64,000 nt of DNA from Flavobacterium terrisoli (lineage in GTDB: Bacteria > Bacteroidota > Bacteroidia > Flavobacteriales > Flavobacteriaceae): positions 1 to 64,000 of the forward strand of contig NZ_JARGNA010000006.1 of NCBI RefSeq assembly GCF_030167905.1, in the 5' to 3' direction. The translations under genes were made by a program, and so were the position numbers. The notes beneath the pieces are model-generated. The model ran no database searches, had not been told where the DNA came from, and was given only the letters and a program-made list of their open reading frames with translations. Of this stretch, positions 1-8,170 are shown piece after piece (position 1 is the stretch's first letter; every line of letters starts with the position of its first letter).

Positions 1-101
1 ACACTCATGTTATACATGTACTGCGTGTAATGAGGATCTTGCTGTGCTCTTAACTCTGTTACTGCTAAAGCTAATACTGCAATGAAATATAGTTTCTTCA
101 T
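1..101 (-). CDS. PorP/SprF-family T9SS-associated outer membrane protein, N-terminal part only
   Basis: Only the first 33 codons lie in the window; the gene runs off the left edge. The visible protein starts with a signal peptide (MKKLYFIAVLALAVTELRAQ) followed by QDPHYTQYMYNMS. This QxDPxYTQYMYN segment at the mature N-terminus is typical of the PorP/SprF family, beta-barrel proteins that help secrete or anchor particular T9SS substrates. It is the downstream gene of a same-strand run led by two type-B T9SS proteins, with 88 bp between it and the nearest one. That arrangement is the usual one for SprB/SprF-like pairs and suggests it serves the adjacent large proteins. The family call is firm for so short a fragment; the specific partner is inferred from position. 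Confidence 0.8.
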   Translation of the reverse strand, partial: MKKLYFIAVLALAVTELRAQQDPHYTQYMYNMS

Positions 102-189
102 TTTGTTGTGTTTTATTTTAAATCCAAATTTGTTTGTCCTATTGTGCTCGTGTGGTTTTGTTTCATGGTTGGTTTGTCTGTTTTAGTGG

Positions 190-3100
190 TTATCTTTTTA
201 AAGTAAAATGTGCCCTGAAGGTTTTCTCGCTGCCGTTTTCCAAATACTCAATGGTAAACCAATAATCATCGGCAAACATCATATGTCCGTTATAGGTTCC
301 GTCCCAACCGGGCGTACTCGGACTGATTTGGGTGAGTATTTTGCCATAGCGGTCAAAAATGATGATTCGTGCATTGCCATTGACGCCTTTGATATTCCAG
401 GTTTCATGAATGCCGTCGCCATTGGGTGTAAAATAATGAGGATAATTGATGATGGTTACCGTGGTGGATAAGTTGGTGCAATAGGTATCATCTACAACGG
501 TAATCGTGTGTGTTCCTGAGGATACATCCGTAAAGATATTGGAGGATTGAAATTCACCGCCATCCAATTGGTATAGAAACGGACCGTCACCACCGACAAC
601 CGTAACAACAATTCTTGGGTTGTCACTAAAAGCAGAAGACTGATCAATGATTAAACTTTCACCCTGACTGGATTCGGTTATTTCGGCAAAAGCCAAATCG
701 GAAACACAACCCGATACAAGGTGTGTTGCTATGACAGAATAAGTTCCGATCTGATAAGCATTGTAAAAACTATTGTGAGCAGTCGGAATAAGTGCTCCTT
801 CAAAATACCACACAAAACTATACTGTGTCGGAGACAAATTAGTCGTTAGGGTGTGGAATTGTGATGAAGGCGTACTTCCGCTATTCAAACAAATTACACC
901 GTCGGCAATCGTAGGTTTTGGGATAGGATAAACGGTGGCATTTATGGTTATCGGAAGACCAGCACAGCCACTATAGAAAGGCGTGACAATATAAGTTGCT
1001 GTGCCGTTTGCAGTATTGTTGTTGGTTAATGTTTGATTGATCTGATTTCCTGTTCCCGATGTGGAACCTGTAACTCCGGTTTGGGTTGCCGTCCATGAAA
1101 AGGTAGTTCCGGCAATGTCCGCAGTTAAGGTAATCGCGGTGGTTTCACCCGAACAATAATTTAAGCTTCCGGTGAAATTGGCAATCGGTGTTGGGTTTAT
1201 CGAAACAGTTGCCGAACCGGAAACCGATTGGCTACAACCCAATGTTCCCGAAAGGGCGACACTTACTAATTGAAAAGTGGTATTTGAGGTAATATTTGGT
1301 GTAGTGACAGAAGCCTGACCCGAGGCGTTTAAGGTTATCGTTTGATTGGCACCGCCGTTAACCGTATAAGTCACGATGGCATTAGCCGTTCCGGTAAAAC
1401 TGATGGTACTGGTTTGGTTGGCACAAACTGCTGTTGGATTCGCACTGATGGTTGCTGTTGGTAAAGCGACAACTGATATAGTAAAAGATTGAGACAGCAA
1501 TTGCGTACAGGCGTTTGCTCCGGCTGAAGTAACACTGATCAGGTTACAAACCGTGGTGGAAGTTATATTTGAAATCACCGCAGTGGCTGTTCCTGCAGCA
1601 TTTAAAACGACAGTCTGATTCGCGCCGCTATTGATGTTGTAAGTTACGGTAGCATTTGCGGTTCCGCTAAACGTGAGCGTTGCATTGCCACCATTGCAAA
1701 CCGAAGTATTTCCGGAAACGGAAGCCGTTGCCGTTGAATTCACCGTGATTGCAGCCGAACCGGTTAAGGTTGCACTACAGGTGTTCAAAGCAACAGAAAC
1801 CAAATGATAAGTGTTGTTTGCGGTCAAAGCCGGAGTCGTAAGCGTAGCTGAACCACTAGCGTTTAAAGTGATGGTTTGATAGGAACCGCTATCGATATTA
1901 TAGGTCACAATCGCGTTTGGCGTTCCGTTAAAGGCAATCACGGCGGTACTTCCGGTGCAAACCGAATTGGTTCCGGAGATGGCCGCTGTCGGTTGGGAAA
2001 TAATGGTAAGGCTAACAGGCACTCTGGTACTGTTGATACAGTTTGAACTTGTGTTGTATGTTTCGGCATAATAAGTCCCGGGAGTCGTTGGTGTAAATGA
2101 GGTTGAATTGGCTAATAATAAATTGCCACCGGTTGCAGCGTCATACCAATTCACTCCGTTTCCGGCAGTTGCTGTAACTGTAAGTGCCGGGATGGATTGA
2201 TTGCTGCAAATGGTTTGGTCCCCATTGCTGACACTGTTTGTGGGTTGTGCCAAAAAAGAAACGGTAAATACGTTTGATAGGGTAGAACAAAACGGGTTGT
2301 TTATATTGGCGATGTCCTGTGCGATCTTGGTTCTGAAATAGGTTGTAGTGCTTAAGCTTGGAGTGGTGAGGTTTGCATGGGTTTCGCCCGGAATATCGGT
2401 CCAGATGCCGCCGTTTGTACTCGATTGCCATTGGTAAAAATAAGGTCCAACTCCGGCGGTAACCGCCTGTAATGCTATCGAAATTGGGGTTTGGCAGGTA
2501 ACAAAAGTATCCCCAACAACCGATGGGCTTGTAATGGTTGTTAAATCACCACAAGACCTGAATTCAATGTCGTCGATGGCCAAATCGTTTCCGCAGCCAC
2601 CCAAACCATTGTTTTTCATTTTCAGTACGACTGAGGTTTCACTAACAGTGGTAAAAACCAAGGCGAATTGCTGCCAAAGCGGTGCGGCACTTCCCATGAT
2701 ACTTCCTGTATTTCCTGAACCTAACAGTACTGTTTCGGTATCATTCCAGATTTCAAAACGAACATTGATAGGGATTTCACCGGCTCCGCAAAATCCCGAA
2801 CCCGGATTGTAAATATTCATCAGCCAGGCCGAAAACTCAAAAGTAGTATTGGCACATAATCCGGTAACGGTTCTTTTGTAAAAATCACCCGTAGTACTGG
2901 CATTTGCATTGACAATCAAAGCCTTTCCGTTGGTTCCATTCATCGCATCGGGCGTATGGTCTAATGAATAATGCCAGGTGCTGTATAAATTGGTTCGGTA
3001 ATACAACGTATAGCTTCCGTCATTTGGATTGCCTACGACAAAAGAATAATTGGTGATTCCGGCAGGCAAAGCCGGACCATAATTGGTTCCGTTACCAAAA

Positions 3101-3213
3101 TTTTCACTAAAAATAGGATCACCTTTACTTCCGCCACAGAATCCTAGTTGGGAATACCCGGTGGCAGACAGCAATAAAAGCAAAAAGGAGAATATTTTTT
3201 TATAGTGATTCAT
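190..3213 (-). CDS. Large secreted protein with Ig-like repeats and T9SS type-B C-terminal sorting domain
   Basis: This is a 1007-residue cell-surface or secreted protein. A signal peptide (about 1-21, ending TGYSQ) is followed by a domain of about 200 residues ending in GNDLAIDDIEFRSCG, which resembles lectin or carbohydrate-binding jelly rolls. Ig-like segments come next. At about residues 410-690 there are three tandem repeats of roughly 85-95 residues, each with a 'G(T/S)xNAxVTYxxxxGxxQTxxLNAxG' pattern. The last ~85 residues (HYFTPNGDGIHETWNI, then FDRYGKIL and GWDGTYNG) form a type-B (CHU_C/gliding-motility) sorting domain, which directs export by the T9SS. No catalytic domain is visible, so an adhesin or matrix role is the best guess. 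It sits between another type-B protein and a PorP/SprF-family gene on the same strand. Confidence 0.88.
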   Translation of the reverse strand: MNHYKKIFSFLLLLLSATGYSQLGFCGGSKGDPIFSENFGNGTNYGPALPAGITNYSFVVGNPNDGSYTLYYRTNLYSTWHYSLDHTPDAMNGTNGKALIVNANASTTGDFYKRTVTGLCANTTFEFSAWLMNIYNPGSGFCGAGEIPINVRFEIWNDTETVLLGSGNTGSIMGSAAPLWQQFALVFTTVSETSVVLKMKNNGLGGCGNDLAIDDIEFRSCGDLTTITSPSVVGDTFVTCQTPISIALQAVTAGVGPYFYQWQSSTNGGIWTDIPGETHANLTTPSLSTTTYFRTKIAQDIANINNPFCSTLSNVFTVSFLAQPTNSVSNGDQTICSNQSIPALTVTATAGNGVNWYDAATGGNLLLANSTSFTPTTPGTYYAETYNTSSNCINSTRVPVSLTIISQPTAAISGTNSVCTGSTAVIAFNGTPNAIVTYNIDSGSYQTITLNASGSATLTTPALTANNTYHLVSVALNTCSATLTGSAAITVNSTATASVSGNTSVCNGGNATLTFSGTANATVTYNINSGANQTVVLNAAGTATAVISNITSTTVCNLISVTSAGANACTQLLSQSFTISVVALPTATISANPTAVCANQTSTISFTGTANAIVTYTVNGGANQTITLNASGQASVTTPNITSNTTFQLVSVALSGTLGCSQSVSGSATVSINPTPIANFTGSLNYCSGETTAITLTADIAGTTFSWTATQTGVTGSTSGTGNQINQTLTNNNTANGTATYIVTPFYSGCAGLPITINATVYPIPKPTIADGVICLNSGSTPSSQFHTLTTNLSPTQYSFVWYFEGALIPTAHNSFYNAYQIGTYSVIATHLVSGCVSDLAFAEITESSQGESLIIDQSSAFSDNPRIVVTVVGGDGPFLYQLDGGEFQSSNIFTDVSSGTHTITVVDDTYCTNLSTTVTIINYPHYFTPNGDGIHETWNIKGVNGNARIIIFDRYGKILTQISPSTPGWDGTYNGHMMFADDYWFTIEYLENGSEKTFRAHFTLKR

Positions 3214-3329
3214 TTATTTGGAATAGAACTAAAAATTAGGTCCTATAGGATTCTTTTTCTTTGTGAACCGATTGGTTTGGTTTTAGGTTATTAAATTAAA
3301 TTGGGGCAATAAGGGCAAAAGGCTACTAA

Positions 3330-5849
3330 TTATTGGACTCTGTTGATATAGATCCAGCCGGTTTCGGTTTTTAAATCGTCAAAATCGATTACGAAATAAT
3401 AAGTGCCGTCCGGTAATTCGTCACCGTTATCCGATTGACCATACCATTCGTTTTCGTAATTGGCTTTAGAATAAACCTCCGAACCATAGCGGTTGAAAAT
3501 TTTCAGTTGTTTTACATTATAACCTTCCAAATCAAAATTGTCATTCAGACCATCATTGTTGGCAGAAATTCCCTTTTGGATTCCACAAGTCGGTGAAAGG
3601 ACATTGATGGTTTCCTGAGCACTACATCCGCCTTGGGTTAATACTAACTCATATATTCCGGGAGTTGAAATCACCACTTCAGCACCGTTTCCGATTTGAG
3701 TACCTGCCGGGTCAAACCAAGCATAAAGTGGATTGTTTGTATTGATTTCATCGGCAGTCAGCGTATAGCTTACACCATCACATCCTTCGGTTATTGCAAA
3801 TTGAGGTGCCGGGTTTACCGTTATGGTAAGGGTTGAACCCAAAGCACATTGTCCGGCTGTTGGCGCAAAGGTATAAGTGGTTGTTGTTGTATTGTCTAAA
3901 GCCGGTGACCAGATTCCTGTAAAACCATTGGTTGATGTTGTTGGCAATGCACTTAAAGCGGTACCTGAACAAATAGGCGCCACAGGATCAAAAGTGGCCG
4001 CTACATTTTGGTTTACCGTTATGGTTAAGGTTGCATTTGAAACACAAGACTGTCCGGCTGTTGGCGTAAAGGTATAAGTGGTTGTCGCCATATTATTCAA
4101 GGCTGGTGACCAGGTTCCTGTAATTGCATTGGTGGAAGTGGTTGGCAAGGCATTCAATGTTTGACCCGCACAAATCGGAGCTACGGGATTGAACGTTGGC
4201 GTAGTAGCTGGATTTACCGTTACCGTTACCGTTTGTTGGTACAAACAAGTTACCGTTTCCTTAAAAGTAATATCATCTAAAGCGAAATCATTTCCGTAGT
4301 CTACAAAATTTCTATCGTAGATTACCATGTTTGCAGTGGTATTTGCGCCTGAATTCCAGTTGTATGATACCTGAGTCCACAAACAAGTGGCTCCCGGAGC
4401 GGTTAATGGTGCTCCTTGGGAAACGCCATTGATAAATACTTCCAATCGGGCCAAATTATCTGGAGATACTGAAGCTACATAATAAGAAAAAGTATAATTG
4501 GTGTTAGGCACTACATTAACCGGGTTTTGATTGCTCCAGGCGATTGTATTTCCTGTTGGGTCTGTTGATCCGTCAAATACCATTAAATTTCCGCTACCCG
4601 TTGTGTGGTCACCACAAGAAGAGAAAGGAGCAAACCATGCCGCCGGATTTGTAACGATATTATAAGAAGTTTGAACACCAAACGGGTTCGGGTCATCTAC
4701 CTGTGTATATTCTGTTACGAATAAAGTGTTTCCCTGAGAGAAATCCCCATTTTGAATCAGATTCACCGGTGAAGAAACAGATCCTGATGTCACCGTATAA
4801 GTGGTGGTTTGTGTTGGGCTAACTGTTTGCGAAGCACCACTCGGATTGGTAAGAGAAGCATCAGGCGGACTGGCTGTCCAGTTATAGGAACCCGTTCCTC
4901 CGCTTGCGCTTAAGGTAGTTGAACTTCCGGAACATATCGTTACCGGAGCACTCACTACTAAATTGTTTGGAGCAGTCAGTACAATGCCTGTTTGAGTATA
5001 TTGTTGACCGGCAGAATCTGAAACCGTTACATTATAGGTTCCTTCTCCTAAACCGGTAAAGATTCCATTGTTGTTGGTTTGAGTCGTTGTACCGGTTAAG
5101 ACATAAGCGGTATAAGGCAAAGTACCACCCGTTAGGTTAACGGTGATAGAGCCATCAAGACTGGTTGGACAAGTTGGATTGGTTGAAGTATAGGAACCGA
5201 CAAATGGAAGTCCGCCTTCCACGATAGAAAAGTCGTCTACCGCAAAATCATGTCCAATCGGTCCTGCATTATTGGTTTTTAAACGCACCATTACATTGTT
5301 GGCAGTCGCCACAAACGAATAAGCGATTCTTACCCAACCTTCCGAAGGCAGAGGAGCAAGCGTGTTTAAATTGGCGGGGTTTATATTATTGGCATTTACA
5401 AAAAAGGCACCAATACTTGCTCTGGTGGTATCATCTGTTGTTACCGCATTGGAAACAGATTTAATCCAGAAGCTGAAAGTATAAGTGGTTCCAGCTGTAA
5501 ATCCTCCAATAGCACCACCGGTATTTCCTGTGGTCCAAAAGAATCTGTTAGCCAAAAGTGATCCGTCAAAAACTAACATATTACCGGTTCCGGTAGTGTG
5601 ATCTCCTCCCACATTGTATGTGGAATTCATTAAAGCCGGATTGGTTGTTCTGGCATATTGGCCAGGATTGCTGGTTCCGGTAAGAGGATTAATCAAAGTA
5701 TAGTCATGTACCATAAATCCAACACCGCTACCGCCAGTTTCAAAACCACCATTGGTTAGTATCTGTGCGTTTGAATTAATACTTCCTACAAGCAGCAAAA
5801 AGAATAATAAAGGTGTTTTTCTAAAAAAGTAGTGCAATTCTCTTTTCAT
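3330..5849 (-). CDS. Secreted protein with two jelly-roll-like modules, SprB-type repeat and T9SS type-B sorting domain
   Basis: This is an 839-residue T9SS substrate. After a signal peptide (about 1-29, ending NSNAQ) comes a carbohydrate-binding-like module (about 30-213, ending HDFAVDDFSIVEGG). A SprB-type repeat follows (about 215-290; TCPTSLDGSITVNLTGGT and GTYNVTVSDSAG). A second module at about 365-545 resembles the first and also ends in GNDFALDDITF. Two tandem ~65-residue Ig-like units follow, both containing 'FxPVAPIC' and 'TxTYTFxPTAGQ'. The end (NDGLNDNF, then LKIFNRYGSEVY and DGTYYFVI) is a type-B sorting domain. It lies 116 bp upstream of the 1007-residue gene on the same strand, so co-transcription is plausible. 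I see no enzymatic motif. Confidence 0.88.
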   Translation of the reverse strand: MKRELHYFFRKTPLLFFLLLVGSINSNAQILTNGGFETGGSGVGFMVHDYTLINPLTGTSNPGQYARTTNPALMNSTYNVGGDHTTGTGNMLVFDGSLLANRFFWTTGNTGGAIGGFTAGTTYTFSFWIKSVSNAVTTDDTTRASIGAFFVNANNINPANLNTLAPLPSEGWVRIAYSFVATANNVMVRLKTNNAGPIGHDFAVDDFSIVEGGLPFVGSYTSTNPTCPTSLDGSITVNLTGGTLPYTAYVLTGTTTQTNNNGIFTGLGEGTYNVTVSDSAGQQYTQTGIVLTAPNNLVVSAPVTICSGSSTTLSASGGTGSYNWTASPPDASLTNPSGASQTVSPTQTTTYTVTSGSVSSPVNLIQNGDFSQGNTLFVTEYTQVDDPNPFGVQTSYNIVTNPAAWFAPFSSCGDHTTGSGNLMVFDGSTDPTGNTIAWSNQNPVNVVPNTNYTFSYYVASVSPDNLARLEVFINGVSQGAPLTAPGATCLWTQVSYNWNSGANTTANMVIYDRNFVDYGNDFALDDITFKETVTCLYQQTVTVTVNPATTPTFNPVAPICAGQTLNALPTTSTNAITGTWSPALNNMATTTYTFTPTAGQSCVSNATLTITVNQNVAATFDPVAPICSGTALSALPTTSTNGFTGIWSPALDNTTTTTYTFAPTAGQCALGSTLTITVNPAPQFAITEGCDGVSYTLTADEINTNNPLYAWFDPAGTQIGNGAEVVISTPGIYELVLTQGGCSAQETINVLSPTCGIQKGISANNDGLNDNFDLEGYNVKQLKIFNRYGSEVYSKANYENEWYGQSDNGDELPDGTYYFVIDFDDLKTETGWIYINRVQ

Positions 5850-6205
5850 AATTTATAAAATTTGTAGATTATAAAAATACTATATGTTTTTTTACACATA
5901 TTTAAATTATATGATATAAAAACTATACAATTCCTATTTCTCATTAAACAACACAACAAATAATTATTTATTGTTTTAACTTTTGTCTGATGAGTTTTGA
6001 CGTTTTATGCCCAATGTTGTAGTAATGTTAAGTTGGTTCAAACGTTTTCGTTGGTTTTTTTTCAGGTAATTAGAGAAAAATGTGTGTTATTGTTGTTAAA
6101 ACCTTTACACAACAACCGTAAAAATAGAGGCTCAATTTTGGGTTTGTGAGTTCAAAATTCTCAATTTGTAATGGAATGAAGTAGGAAAAAGGGAAATCGA
6201 TAGTA
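5850..6205. other. Intergenic region without a gene (356 bp)
   Basis: This gap contains the upstream region of the 839-residue type-B gene and the region downstream of umuD. It is AT-rich and has no convincing open frame. No TAnnTTTG -7 box could be placed for the leftward gene. A 12-bp AT palindrome (AAATAATTATTT, 5958-5969) is visible, but in such AT-rich DNA it may be chance. Confidence 0.5.
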
Positions 6206-6640
6206 TTACACACTTTTGATGACATAGGTCACAATACCCCAAATGATAAGTTTGTTTTCTTCTTCGATTTTGATGGGTTTGAAGTCTTGGTTTTCCGGCA
6301 TCAGATAGACCGCGTCTTTTTCAATTTTGATGCGTTTTACGGTGAATTCTCCGTCGATAAAGCAAACCGCAATTTTGCCATTTCCGGGTTCCAGGCTTCG
6401 GTCGATGACCATAATATCACCATCATCAATACCGGCGCCAATCATAGAAGTTCCCGAAGCTTTGGCATAGAAAGTGGCTTCAAAGTTTTTGACCAGTACT
6501 TTGTCGAGACTAATTTGGCTTCCTTCAAAATCGGTGGCAGGTGAAGGGAAACCGGCTTTGATACCGCCGGCGAAATAGGGAATTTCCATTGCCGCATCCA
6601 CATCCGGAGTGAAAAAAATAAGGTTATTTCGTTTTATCAT
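6206..6640 (-). CDS. umuD: UmuD-like self-cleaving subunit of translesion polymerase (peptidase S24)
   Basis: This 144-residue protein of the LexA/UmuD peptidase S24 family is probably the accessory subunit of DNA polymerase V. After RecA-stimulated self-cleavage, UmuD' joins UmuC for error-prone lesion bypass. The expected site is A29-G30 (KAGFPSPA). The catalytic serine is S65 in ASGTSMIGAG, and the general-base lysine is K102 in FTVKRIK. Length matches the E. coli protein (139 aa), and there is no DNA-binding domain, so it is not LexA. It lies downstream of umuC on the same strand, the reverse of the usual umuD-umuC order. The 149-bp gap is largely filled by an inverted-repeat element. No strong ribosome-binding site is visible; the ATG was chosen because it gives the standard UmuD N-terminus. 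Confidence 0.93.
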   Translation of the reverse strand: MIKRNNLIFFTPDVDAAMEIPYFAGGIKAGFPSPATDFEGSQISLDKVLVKNFEATFYAKASGTSMIGAGIDDGDIMVIDRSLEPGNGKIAVCFIDGEFTVKRIKIEKDAVYLMPENQDFKPIKIEEENKLIIWGIVTYVIKSV

Positions 6641-6651
6641 AGATTCGTCAG

Positions 6652-6774
6652 TTCGAGTGATTCCGAGGTATTGGAATTGTATCGAGAACAGTTCAAAAAG
6701 CCAAAACTTCTCGATACATTTTTGGCAAAAATATTATTTTTTCTAACGGCTTTCAAGAGCCAAAAACACTCGAA
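6652..6774. repeat. Nested inverted-repeat element between umuC and umuD
   Basis: Inner arms TGTATCGAGAA (6678-6688) and TTCTCGATACA (6708-6718) are perfect 11-bp inverted repeats with a 19-nt loop. Outer arms TTCGAGTG (6652-6659) and CACTCGAA (6767-6774) are also perfect. The element ends about a dozen bases upstream of the umuD start, so any umuD promoter must lie in or very near it. I recall similar 'cagttcgagtga / gtatcgagaa' sequences as dispersed intergenic repeats in Flavobacterium genomes, but this is from memory and only one copy is present here. Confidence 0.75.
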
Positions 6775-6789
6775 GTGATGGTGTTTGTT

Positions 6790-8064
6790 TTATCGACATT
6801 GTATTTCCAGTATTTCCTTAAACTCAGTGGTGTATCTTTTCGACAGATGGTCTTGTTTCATTTTCCAGGTATGCTGTAAATCCTGATTGCCCAAGCGTAT
6901 TTTGCGTTCGCCGGTCTTTTGATAATAGTCATCCATCACTTTCATGAGTTTTAAATGTTTTGGATTTTCCTCTTCAAAAAGATGCAGTTGTTTTCGATTT
7001 TCGGGAATCAATCCGGTTACAATGACACCTGCTTTGGAATAACGCTCGCCTTTTTCATACAATCTTTTCAAAAGTTTAATGGCTTCATTGCTGATGGTCA
7101 GGCTCGAATTACTGGCAAAGGGAAGTGTTACCATTTCACTGAAATAGATTCGGCCTCCGTCATTTCGGTGGTGTTTGTCTTTGATTAAAAGCACGACGAT
7201 ATTGTGGCAACAGGATTTTTGCGTTCGCAGTTTTTCGGCACAAACAGTCGCGAAAGTAGAAACCCGTTCCTTGATTTCGTTATAATCCGTAAGCTTGTAT
7301 TTGAACATGCGGGTGATGGCAATGCTTTTCTTGTCGACTGTTGGATCATCCAGCTCCAATACCGGTTTGCCCTGAAGCTCCAGTCGCAAGCGAAGTCCGG
7401 TTACGCCCATAGTGGTTTTGATAAAACTTTCGTATTGCGGCAATGTAAAATCATAGGCGGTGTTGATGCCTTTGGCTTTCATTTTCTTTTTTAGCCGAAA
7501 ACCAATACCCCAAACGTCTTCAATCTTGGTCCATTTTAAGGCTTTGATGCGTTTTTCTTCGGTATCGATGACATAGACGCCTTTCGTTTGTTCGGGAAAC
7601 TTTCGGGCGATTTTATTGGCGACTTTCGACAAGGCTTTGCTTTCTCCAAAACCGACACATACCGGAATGCTGAGCCATTTCATGATACGGCTTTTCATCT
7701 GCAGACCACAATCATTATAATCAAAATCAGACTTGAAACCGTCAAAATTCAAAAAAGCTTCATCAATGCTGTAGACTTCAACATGAGGCGTAAAGCCGCC
7801 CAGTATTTTCATTACCCGATGACTCAAATCGCCATACAAAGGATAATTGGAAGAAAAAACGTGAATGCCTTTTTCCTTTAATTCCTGTCGAACCTGGTAT
7901 TCGGGCACGCCCATCGGAATACCGAGTGCTTTGGCTTCGTCACTGCGCGAGATAATGCAGCCGTCGTTATTGGATAGAATAACAATCGGTTTCCCTACCA
8001 GTTGTGGCTGGAAAACACGTTCGCACGAAGCGTAAAAGTTATTGCAATCGACTAAAGCATACAT
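6790..8064 (-). CDS. umuC: UmuC, Y-family translesion DNA polymerase (Pol V catalytic subunit)
   Basis: This is a 424-residue Y-family polymerase that copies past DNA lesions. The first catalytic aspartate lies in MYALVDCNNFYASCE (D6), and the second acidic pair in YSIDEAFLNF (D101, E102). The helix-hairpin-helix/thumb part (WGIGFRLKKKMKAKG) and the C-terminal UmuC-specific region (KQLHLFEEENPKHLKLMKVM) are present. Length agrees with full UmuC (422 aa in E. coli) rather than the shorter DinB. It precedes umuD on the same strand. No LexA-type operator was recognised upstream, so SOS control is not demonstrated. Confidence 0.95.
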   Translation of the reverse strand: MYALVDCNNFYASCERVFQPQLVGKPIVILSNNDGCIISRSDEAKALGIPMGVPEYQVRQELKEKGIHVFSSNYPLYGDLSHRVMKILGGFTPHVEVYSIDEAFLNFDGFKSDFDYNDCGLQMKSRIMKWLSIPVCVGFGESKALSKVANKIARKFPEQTKGVYVIDTEEKRIKALKWTKIEDVWGIGFRLKKKMKAKGINTAYDFTLPQYESFIKTTMGVTGLRLRLELQGKPVLELDDPTVDKKSIAITRMFKYKLTDYNEIKERVSTFATVCAEKLRTQKSCCHNIVVLLIKDKHHRNDGGRIYFSEMVTLPFASNSSLTISNEAIKLLKRLYEKGERYSKAGVIVTGLIPENRKQLHLFEEENPKHLKLMKVMDDYYQKTGERKIRLGNQDLQHTWKMKQDHLSKRYTTEFKEILEIQCR

Positions 8065-8112
8065 GGTATAAAATTACGCAATAGTCGATAGTTTTTGTTG
8101 GATGTTGATAAA

Positions 8113-8144
8113 TAAAAAACCATCAAAATGACTCTTGATGGTTT
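8113..8144 (-). terminator. Rho-independent terminator of the nuo operon
   Basis: Arms AAACCATCAA (8117-8126) and TTGATGGTTT (8135-8144) form a 10-bp stem with an 8-nt loop, 26 bp past the nuoN stop. The A run at 8115-8119 becomes the U tract on the minus strand. Confidence 0.85.
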
Positions 8145-8170
8145 CCTGTATAATGAAGTAATGAACTTAT

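Noticed and set aside
208..471. Open frame on the plus strand at the left end
   Set aside because: It is antisense to the type-B sorting domain of the 1007-residue protein, whose motif is unmistakable.
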